DNA from: an uncultured Eubacteriales bacterium
GTDB lineage: Bacteria > Bacillota > Clostridia > UMGS1840
Assembly (NCBI GenBank): GCA_900555525.1
Contig: USLP01000070.1
Location: forward strand, 1-7,009
Direction: 5' to 3'
DNA: 7,009 bases
Below the pieces are notes generated by a model. It did not search any database and was not told where the DNA came from. It saw only the letters and a list, made by a program, of their open reading frames with translations. A program made the translations under genes and the position numbers. Positions 1-4,643 of the stretch are shown here, piece by piece (position 1 is the stretch's first letter; every line of letters begins with the position of its first letter).

Positions 1-607
1 TCGAATAGAAAAGTCCATCGCCATAACAGCCGATCCAAAGGGTTCCGCTATTGTCAAAAGCAAAAGTCTCAACATTGGTGGTAAGAAAGGAGAAGTTCTG
101 TAAGGTATAGTTCTGAAGCTCTCCTTTTTCCAGATTATAACAGAACAATCCCTGTGATTCCACTGCCATCCAGACACACCCCTGATTATCTCCGGAGATA
201 GCCGTCACAGTATGTTCTATCCTTGTATTCTCTACACTTTGTTTGGTAAAATGCTCGAAAGAATCTTTTTCCGGATAATAGATATAAAGCCCTACGTCCG
301 TACCCACCCAGATACTTCCTTTTTCATCCTCGTAAAGTGCCGTGATGAAATTATTGCCTATGCTCCGCTGACTACGGTCATCATGCTTAAATTTACGGAA
401 TGACAGACCGTCATATCTGTTCAGTCCATCCTTGGTGCCGAACCACATAAAGCCCTGCTTATCCTGTAAAATTGTATTTACTGTATTCTGCGATAATCCA
501 TTCTGTACACTTAGATTTTTGAAATAATAGTGTTCGTCTGCCACTTGAGCGTGACAGAGTATCTGATAACAAATAAGACAGATTAAAAGAGTCAGGGTTT
601 TCTTCAT
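1..607 (-). CDS. Hybrid two-component-type sensor, N-terminal fragment (Reg_prop beta-propeller)
   Basis: Translating the minus strand from the ATG at 607 gives 202 residues with no stop, so the gene is complete at its 5' end and cut by the window edge. Residues 1-20 form a Sec signal peptide: KK, a hydrophobic core, then CHA before Q21. Four Reg_prop-type repeats follow at about 35-67, 84-112, 130-158 and 178-202. Each has the pattern 'I..D..G..W.GT..GL..Y', for example MWFGTKDGLNRYDG at 54-67 and IWVGTDVGL at 99-107. This is the typical start of Bacteroides hybrid two-component sensors, in which a periplasmic double propeller binds a glycan fragment and controls a polysaccharide-utilization locus. 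The kinase, receiver and DNA-binding parts would lie outside the window, so other Reg_prop sensors are possible. Base and codon use differ from everything right of about 720. Confidence 0.85.
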   Translation of the reverse strand, partial: MKKTLTLLICLICYQILCHAQVADEHYYFKNLSVQNGLSQNTVNTILQDKQGFMWFGTKDGLNRYDGLSFRKFKHDDRSQRSIGNNFITALYEDEKGSIWVGTDVGLYIYYPEKDSFEHFTKQSVENTRIEHTVTAISGDNQGCVWMAVESQGLFCYNLEKGELQNYTLQNFSFLTTNVETFAFDNSGTLWIGCYGDGLFYS

Positions 608-641
608 ACTATGTGTTTTCTATCCTTTCGTTTTGAGTTAC

Positions 642-649
642 CAAATGTA
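642..649 (-). promoter_or_regulatory. Bacteroides-type -7 promoter element for the sensor gene
   Basis: On the minus strand this reads TACATTTG, an exact match to the Bacteroidetes sigma-ABfr -7 consensus TAnnTTTG. It lies 35 nt upstream of the sensor ATG, leaving a short leader. No good TTTG -33 box was found at the usual 19-23 nt further upstream, which lowers confidence. No Shine-Dalgarno is visible before the ATG, only an A-rich stretch, as is usual in Bacteroides. Confidence 0.45.
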
Positions 650-708
650 GGCAAAATCACAGCGGAAAGATAGTAAATATGTCTCAATGAATGAAAGAAT
701 AGTCCTAT

Positions 709-730
709 TTTTCTATTCGGATACACGCAT
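709..730. other. Probable chimeric junction between Bacteroidetes-like and Clostridia-like DNA
   Basis: Left of here is the upstream region of a Bacteroides-style gene. Right of here a Clostridia-style reading frame begins in mid-domain (ASTVITALCALG from 727) with no start codon and no ribosome binding site. The frame is open back only to 703, after a TAG at 700-702, and the residues encoded at 703-726 (SYFSIRIH) do not look like the family. No transposase, terminal inverted repeat, target duplication or tRNA attachment site is visible that would explain transfer. The bases TTTTCTATTCG at 709-719 also occur in inverted form at 2-12. Confidence 0.7.
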
Positions 731-1668
731 CAACTGTTATAACGGCTCTTTGCGCTCTTGGACTCAATCCCGAGCATGATGAAAGATTTACGGGCGGAGA
801 AAAAAATTTAACCGAAATACTTCTTTCACATCAGAACAAGGACGGTTCTTTTTCCGGCAAACAAAACGGCAATGACAAATCCGAAGCGACATCGTACGCA
901 GTTTTGGCGCTTGCGGCTCAGTATAAATTTATACACACAGGTCTCGGAATATATAATTTTACGGATAATGTAAACGCAGAAAAAATCAGATCTCTAATAT
1001 CTCCGAATGTAAAAGAAATAGTTACAAAATCATATTCGTATGAAAGCGGACTTTTATCTTCGGACGACTATGAAGAAATTGTTATTTTAACGGACAGAGC
1101 CGAAAACAGCTTAAACGCAAAAAACAATATTATATATATTAAGATGCTTCGGGATATAGGAGATAAGCTTTACAAAACAAGAGAAGAAATACATGAACTC
1201 AATGCGCAATGTGAAGAATTACTGCTTCCGCAGACAGTTTTCGGTACAAAAAATCTTCATGAAATAAATGTTTTAACCCGCCGATACAACGCTCTTACGG
1301 AAAAACAGAAATCCGAAGTAAAGGACTTTGACAAGGTTATACAAAAAAAGGATTCAATGCACTCAAGAACGTCTGTTGTATATATCTTTATCGGCTTTTT
1401 AGGCTTGCTTGCTATCGGACTTGTAATTTTCCTTGCGGTATTTTTGATTAAAAGTTCTCCGCTTTTGGATTATTTCATTATGAAATTTTCACCGCAGAAT
1501 ACTGTTTTTGACGATGATGACGATGAGTTTTTTACCGACCCTGAAGAATTTTCCGAAGAACAATACGACACCCCTCTTCCGTATGAGGACGACGATGAAT
1601 TTTTTGAATATACTCACGACAATGATGACGAAGAACAAAATGACGATGATGACTTCAAAATTTATTGA
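721..1668 (+). CDS. Squalene-cyclase/prenyltransferase-repeat surface protein, 5'-truncated, with one TM segment and an acidic tail
   Basis: The frame is open from 703 to the TGA at 1666-1668. Recognisable sequence starts near 727 with ASTVITALCALGLNPEHDERF and continues to DGSFSG and SEATSYAVLALAAQY. This is the pattern of the last prenyltransferase/squalene-oxidase-like repeat in large Clostridia surface proteins ('TA.V..AL.ALG..P..D.RF ... G.F ... AT.QA..AL.A'). A helical linker follows, ending in YNALTEKQKSEV, also typical of these proteins. A 25-residue hydrophobic membrane segment is encoded at about 1375-1449. The last 50 or so residues are mostly Asp and Glu with Phe and Tyr. The N-terminal part (signal peptide, earlier repeats) is missing at the junction. 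The TTG at 904 is not a credible start because homology continues upstream of it. The substrate is unknown, and in such proteins the repeat is probably a structural or binding fold rather than a cyclase. It is followed by 44 nt and then the rplU promoter. Confidence 0.7.
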   Translation: MHASTVITALCALGLNPEHDERFTGGEKNLTEILLSHQNKDGSFSGKQNGNDKSEATSYAVLALAAQYKFIHTGLGIYNFTDNVNAEKIRSLISPNVKEIVTKSYSYESGLLSSDDYEEIVILTDRAENSLNAKNNIIYIKMLRDIGDKLYKTREEIHELNAQCEELLLPQTVFGTKNLHEINVLTRRYNALTEKQKSEVKDFDKVIQKKDSMHSRTSVVYIFIGFLGLLAIGLVIFLAVFLIKSSPLLDYFIMKFSPQNTVFDDDDDEFFTDPEEFSEEQYDTPLPYEDDDEFFEYTHDNDDEEQNDDDDFKIY

Positions 1669-1712
1669 TAATGAATTTTTTTGAAAAAATTTGTAAAAAA
1701 ATAAAATTTTTC

Positions 1713-1741
1713 TTGACATTTCATGTTTTATCTGCTATAAT
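1713..1741 (+). promoter_or_regulatory. Sigma-A promoter of the rplU-prp-rpmA operon (extended -10)
   Basis: A perfect -35 TTGACA lies at 1713-1718 and a perfect -10 TATAAT at 1736-1741, separated by the optimal 17 bp. A TG at 1733-1734 one base before the -10 makes it an extended -10 element. Transcription should start near 1748. Consensus in both boxes plus TGn implies very strong constitutive transcription, as expected for ribosomal protein genes. The surrounding A/T-rich DNA could act as an UP element. Confidence 0.9.
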
Positions 1742-1747
1742 AATCTA

Positions 1748-1852
1748 AACGGTTTATATTATATTGTATAAATTGTAAAGATACCGCACCGCATTAAGGT
1801 TTTAAGCGATGTTTTTCCGCCTTATCGGGCGTGTCCTAAATTTTATAACGGG
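1748..1852 (+). promoter_or_regulatory. Structured 5' leader of rplU, candidate L21-type autoregulatory leader
   Basis: About 115 nt separate the predicted transcription start from the rplU ATG, much more than a ribosome binding site needs. Two hairpins can be drawn by eye. The first pairs CACCGC (1787-1792) with GCGATG (1806-1811), continues as TTAA with TTAA around a GGTT loop, has one bulged A at 1793 and one C-A mismatch, and is followed by five T. The second pairs CGCC (1818-1821) with GGCG (1828-1831). Firmicutes rplU mRNAs are known to carry an L21 leader thought to bind L21 and repress its own operon. The position and structure fit, but I did not match the Rfam consensus base by base. 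Confidence 0.6.
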
Positions 1853-1857
1853 AGGTG
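1850..1857 (+). promoter_or_regulatory. Ribosome binding site of rplU
   Basis: GGGAGGTG is a near-complete anti-16S match and ends 7 nt before the ATG at 1865. It fixes the normal L21 start ([11 protein letters not shown]), upstream of the frameshift, and argues against the internal TTG at 1947 as a natural start. Confidence 0.85.
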
Positions 1858-1864
1858 CATTCTG

Positions 1865-2180
1865 ATGTACGCAATTTTAAAAACAGGCGGTAAGCAAACA
1901 GTATAAAGTAAGCGAAGGCGACGTAATCTATGTTGAAAAATTAGGTTTGGAAGCAGGCGCTGAATATACTTTTACCGAAGTTCTCGCTGTAGGAACAGAC
2001 GATGAGCTTAAAGTTGGCGCTCCTTATCTTGAAGGCGCAACTGTTTCTGCAAAAGCTGTTAAAGAAGGCAGAAGCAAAAAAATAATCGTTTATAAGTACA
2101 AGCCGAAGAAAGGCTATCACAAGAAGCAGGGGCACAGACAGGCATACACAAAGCTTCAGATTGAAAAAATTAACGGTTAA
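1865..2180 (+). pseudogene. rplU: 50S ribosomal protein L21, frameshifted by a 4-nt insertion
   Basis: L21 binds 23S rRNA in the large subunit. The ATG at 1865 opens [11 protein letters not shown], the universal L21 N-terminus, but the frame then reads TV and stops at TAA 1904-1906. The expected continuation [14 protein letters not shown] is intact one frame over from TAT at 1902 and runs to the TAA at 2178-2180. It includes the conserved C-terminal [18 protein letters not shown] basic stretch. Four surplus bases lie within 1895-1901, where CAAACAG stands in place of a single Gln codon. Removing any one of CAAA, AAAC, AACA or ACAG restores a normal protein of about 103 residues. All other conserved positions are intact and L21 is a core ribosomal protein, so an assembly or sequencing error is more likely than decay. 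A +1 ribosomal shift at GTA-TAA would also restore the frame, but I see no strong recoding signal. Confidence 0.88.
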
Positions 2181-2185
2181 TTGTT

Positions 2186-2521
2186 ATGATTAATATTGAA
2201 ATTAACAGAAATTATATCGGCGATGTATATCGTTTTAAGGTTGAAGGTCACGCCGAATCCGTAGAAAGCGGCGAGCTTGACCCGATATGTGCAATCGTTT
2301 CTACTGCGACACAGTTTGCGGTTTTGGGGCTTATCGATATTCTTGATATAAAGGTAAACCTTACTATGGGCAGCGGAATACTCGACTGCGAGCTTCCGGA
2401 GCTTACTGACGAAGGCATACGCGAAAAAGCAAATGTGCTTTTGGAAACCTTGACTTTGACGCTTCGGCAGATTGCCGAGCAATACGCCGATTATGTTAAA
2501 CTTTCGGAAATGGAGGAATAG
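2186..2521 (+). CDS. prp: Ribosomal-processing cysteine protease Prp (YsxB family)
   Basis: Prp removes the N-terminal extension of L27 in Firmicutes so that L27 can function in the 50S peptidyl-transferase region. The 111-residue product has the usual family length. It carries the GHA motif with the catalytic His at residue 22 and the catalytic Cys at residue 35 in DPICAIVST, followed by the typical small-residue helix. The His-Cys spacing is 13, one more than the 12 I recall for S. aureus Prp (H22, C34), through an extra residue in the G-x-D loop. The gene lies between rplU and rpmA, its standard place. It begins 5 nt after the rplU stop without a recognisable Shine-Dalgarno, so it probably depends on translational coupling to rplU. 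Its own stop lies 3 nt before rpmA. Confidence 0.93.
   Translation: MINIEINRNYIGDVYRFKVEGHAESVESGELDPICAIVSTATQFAVLGLIDILDIKVNLTMGSGILDCELPELTDEGIREKANVLLETLTLTLRQIAEQYADYVKLSEMEE
2512..2516 (+). promoter_or_regulatory. Ribosome binding site of rpmA inside the prp 3' end
   Basis: GGAGG ends 8 nt before the rpmA ATG at 2525 and lies inside the last codons of prp (encoding the final MEE). It fixes the rpmA start so that the Prp-cleaved N-terminal extension is included. Confidence 0.85.
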
Positions 2522-2524
2522 CTG

Positions 2525-2803
2525 ATGTTTAAAATTGATTTCCAATTGTTTGCTCACAAAAAAGGTGTGGGTAGTACAAAAAACGGCCGAGACAGCGAAT
2601 CCAAACGTCTTGGTGTTAAAAGAGCTGACGGTCAGTTTGTTTTGGCAGGAAATATTCTTGTAAGACAAAGAGGAACAAAAATTTATCCGGGTGCAAACGT
2701 AGGAAAAGGTTCTGATGATACTTTATTTGCGCTTGTTGACGGAAAAGTTAAATTTGAGACTAAGAGAAACGATAAAAAACAAGTAAGCGTATATGCGGTT
2801 TAA
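2525..2803 (+). CDS. rpmA: 50S ribosomal protein L27, precursor with Prp-cleaved N-terminus
   Basis: L27 sits at the base of the 50S central protuberance with its N-terminus reaching the peptidyl-transferase centre. The 92-residue product starts [18 protein letters not shown]. It continues with [23 protein letters not shown] and the [14 protein letters not shown] core, all standard for the family and full length. The first nine residues match the Firmicutes extension (S. aureus form MLKLNLQFF). Prp is expected to cut between F9 and A10, exposing AHKKG as the mature N-terminus. The gene closes the operon at a terminator 14 nt downstream. In many Firmicutes obg follows here, but it does not in this window. 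Confidence 0.97.
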   Translation: MFKIDFQLFAHKKGVGSTKNGRDSESKRLGVKRADGQFVLAGNILVRQRGTKIYPGANVGKGSDDTLFALVDGKVKFETKRNDKKQVSVYAV

Positions 2804-2816
2804 TTTGATTTTTTGT

Positions 2817-2848
2817 GGGAAAGCGCAGTTTGCGCTTTCCTGTTTTTT
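2817..2848 (+). terminator. Rho-independent terminator after rpmA, abutting the transketolase leader
   Basis: GGAAAGCGC (2818-2826) pairs perfectly with GCGCTTTCC (2832-2840) around the loop AGTTT. A G-T wobble at 2817/2841 can extend the stem. It is followed by TGTTTTTT and then, after one A, a further T run. This is a strong intrinsic terminator. It ends only about 25 nt before the next start codon at 2875, so it also lies in the immediate upstream region of the transketolase operon. Confidence 0.92.
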
Positions 2849-2874
2849 ATTTTTTTAAGAAAGGAATATTTTTT

Positions 2875-3699
2875 ATGCTGAGTATAAACGAATTGCAAAA
2901 CCATGCTTCAAAAATCCGTGAAGGTATAATCAGAGGTACATACCATGCAAAGTCGGGACACCCCGGCGGCTCGCTTTCGATAGCCGATATTCTCACGGTT
3001 TTGTATTTTGAAGAAATGAATATCGACCCCAAAAATCCCAAAATGCCCGAAAGAGACAGATTTGTGCTTTCAAAAGGGCACTGTGCTCCCGCTCTTTATG
3101 CAACACTTGCCGAAAGAGGATATTTTCCCATGAAAGAGCTTGATAATTTGAGACACTTGGGTCATTTTTTGCAGGGACATCCCGATATGAAAAAAATCCC
3201 CGGTGTTGATATGTCTTCCGGTTCTTTGGGACAAGGTTTATCCGCCGCTAACGGCATGGCGCTTTTTTCAAAGCACGAGGGACTTAATTTCAGAGTATAC
3301 ACAATCCTGGGAGACGGAGAAATACAGGAGGGTCAAATTTGGGAAGCGGCTATGTCAGCGGCTCACTATAAGCTTGACAATCTAACAGTATTTGTTGATA
3401 ACAACAACCTCCAGATTGACGGAACGGTCGAGGCGGTTATGTCGCCCTACCCCATTGATGAGAAATTCAAAGCCTTTGGCTTTAATGTTATAAATATTGA
3501 CGGTCATAATTATGACGAAATAAGAAACGCACTTAAGACGGCACGTAAAACAAAAGGCAAGCCGACTGCAATTATTGCCAAAACCATAAAGGGCAAGGGC
3601 GTTTCGTTTATGGAAAACAAGGTTGAATGGCACGGAAGCGCACCTAAAGAAGAACAGGCACGCGAGGCTATCAAAGAACTTACGGGAGGTGTTCTATAA
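2875..3699 (+). CDS. Transketolase, N-terminal (TPP pyrophosphate-binding) subunit
   Basis: This is the first half of a split transketolase, which transfers two-carbon ketol units between pentose and other sugar phosphates in the cytoplasm using thiamine diphosphate. The product is 274 residues, the usual size for the free N-terminal half. HPGG lies at 29-32, SKGH at 66-69, GHP at 101-103 and SGSLGQGLS at 115-123. The TPP/Mg2+ motif starts with GDGEIQEGQ at 146-154 and ends at the Asn of DNNNLQIDG, with N176 30 residues after G146. I chose the ATG at 2875 because AAGGA (2861-2865) lies 9 nt upstream. A GTG at 2815 in the same frame falls in the terminator and adds 20 residues the family lacks. 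The stop overlaps the next ATG by one base (TAATG), so the two halves are translationally coupled, as expected for subunits needed in equal amounts. Confidence 0.96.
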   Translation: MLSINELQNHASKIREGIIRGTYHAKSGHPGGSLSIADILTVLYFEEMNIDPKNPKMPERDRFVLSKGHCAPALYATLAERGYFPMKELDNLRHLGHFLQGHPDMKKIPGVDMSSGSLGQGLSAANGMALFSKHEGLNFRVYTILGDGEIQEGQIWEAAMSAAHYKLDNLTVFVDNNNLQIDGTVEAVMSPYPIDEKFKAFGFNVINIDGHNYDEIRNALKTARKTKGKPTAIIAKTIKGKGVSFMENKVEWHGSAPKEEQAREAIKELTGGVL

Positions 3700-4628
3700 T
3701 GGAAATGATGTCAACAAGAGCAGGCTACGGAAAAGCTTTAACGGAGCTTGCCGAAAAATATGACTTCTGCGTTTTTGACGCAGACTTGGCGGAAGCAACA
3801 AAATCTATCGGATTTGCAAAAAAATACCCCGACAGATTCTTTGATATGGGAATTTCCGAAGCGGATATGATTTCCACAGCCGCAGGAATGGCTTCATGCG
3901 GTAAAACCGTTTTTGCGGGAAGCTTTGCGGTATTTTCCGCAGGCAGAGCATTTGAACAGGTAAGAAACTCCGTATGCTACAACAAGCTTAATGTAAAGGT
4001 TGTAGGCACACATGGCGGTATCTTAATTGGCGAAGACGGCGGTTCTCACCAGGCAATTGAAGATGTTTCTCTTATGAGAACGCTCCCGAACATGAAGGTT
4101 ATAGTTCCGTCGGACGCAATCGAAGCAAAAGAAGCGGTAAAAGCTGCACTCGAAATTGACGGTCCCGTTTATCTTCGTTTCGGAAGATATGACGTTCCCG
4201 TTTTCAACGATAATGCCAACTACAAATTTGAATTCGGAAAAGCTAACATTTTGAAAAAAGGCTCGGACGTTACGGTTATCGCTATGGGCGACATGGTCTA
4301 TGAAGCTTTAAAAGCGGCTGAAGAACTCGAAAAATCGGGCGTAAGCGTCGGAGTTATCAATATGCACACCGTAAAACCGATAGATAAAGACGCTATAAAA
4401 TATGCCCTTAACGAATCAAAGCATATAATCACAGCCGAGGACCACAACATTTTCGGCGGACTTTATTCCGCAGTTTCGGAAGTTGTTGCCGAAATCGGCG
4501 GAAAAATCAGCGGTCATATCGCCGTAAACGACAGATTCGGTCAATCGGGAAACAGAGCTGATTTACAGAAAGAATACGGTCTTAATTCCGAAAATATAAT
4601 TAATACAATAAATGAAATTTTAAAATAA
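3699..4628 (+). CDS. Transketolase, C-terminal (pyrimidine-binding) subunit
   Basis: This is the partner half of the preceding gene, and the two assemble into the active TPP enzyme. The product has 309 residues. The pyrimidine-binding domain spans roughly residues 4-170 and contains FDADLAEATKS (26-36), DMGISEADM (49-57, with E54 as the probable catalytic Glu that activates the TPP aminopyrimidine), AGSFAVFSAGRAFEQVRN and THGGILIGEDGGSHQ. The C-terminal transketolase domain follows from about residue 190 (VTVIAMGDMVYEAL) to the end, with TAEDHNIFGGL and DRFGQSG near its close. GGGAGGT at 3684-3690 lies 8 nt before the ATG. Split genes like these are common in Clostridia and Archaea. The family overlaps with DXP synthase-like C-terminal halves, but the gene pair and motifs favour transketolase. 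Confidence 0.95.
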   Translation: MEMMSTRAGYGKALTELAEKYDFCVFDADLAEATKSIGFAKKYPDRFFDMGISEADMISTAAGMASCGKTVFAGSFAVFSAGRAFEQVRNSVCYNKLNVKVVGTHGGILIGEDGGSHQAIEDVSLMRTLPNMKVIVPSDAIEAKEAVKAALEIDGPVYLRFGRYDVPVFNDNANYKFEFGKANILKKGSDVTVIAMGDMVYEALKAAEELEKSGVSVGVINMHTVKPIDKDAIKYALNESKHIITAEDHNIFGGLYSAVSEVVAEIGGKISGHIAVNDRFGQSGNRADLQKEYGLNSENIINTINEILK

Positions 4629-4643
4629 AGGACTTCACGTAAA

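Noticed and set aside
212..403. 63-codon plus-strand open frame
   Set aside because: It lies antisense to the sensor gene, has no ribosome binding site, and its translation resembles no family.
608..720. Insertion sequence or integration site at the junction
   Set aside because: No transposase or integrase frame, no target duplication and no tRNA end are visible. A chimeric join explains the data with fewer assumptions.
1674..1691. A/T-only palindrome after the surface-protein stop as a terminator
   Set aside because: It contains no G-C pairs and needs a very tight loop or a stem of about 6 weak pairs. It could equally be UP-element-like DNA before the rplU promoter.
1489..1719. Minus-strand frame rich in Val, Ile and Phe over the acidic tail
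   Set aside because: It is the complement of GAT/GAC-rich codons, so it appears hydrophobic only by mirror effect, and it runs into the rplU promoter region.
1865..1906. [13 protein letters not shown] as a genuine regulatory leader peptide
   Set aside because: It is exactly the L21 N-terminus followed by a frameshift. The remaining L21 sequence is intact downstream, so a disrupted rplU is the simpler reading.
1947..2180. TTG at 1947 as the start of a separate 77-residue protein
   Set aside because: L21 sequence continues upstream in the same frame to 1902, so this is the back half of frameshifted rplU. No ribosome binding site precedes the TTG.
2177..2668. 163-codon minus-strand frame across prp and rpmA
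   Set aside because: Both underlying plus-strand genes are clear family members with their own signals. The antisense frame has no start signal or recognisable domain.
2815..2874. GTG at 2815 as the transketolase start
   Set aside because: It would place 20 extra codons across the terminator hairpin. The ATG at 2875 has a proper ribosome binding site and gives the usual family length.
3203..3633. Short frames within the transketolase N-terminal gene on both strands
   Set aside because: They lie wholly inside a well-supported gene in other frames and lack start signals and recognisable motifs.
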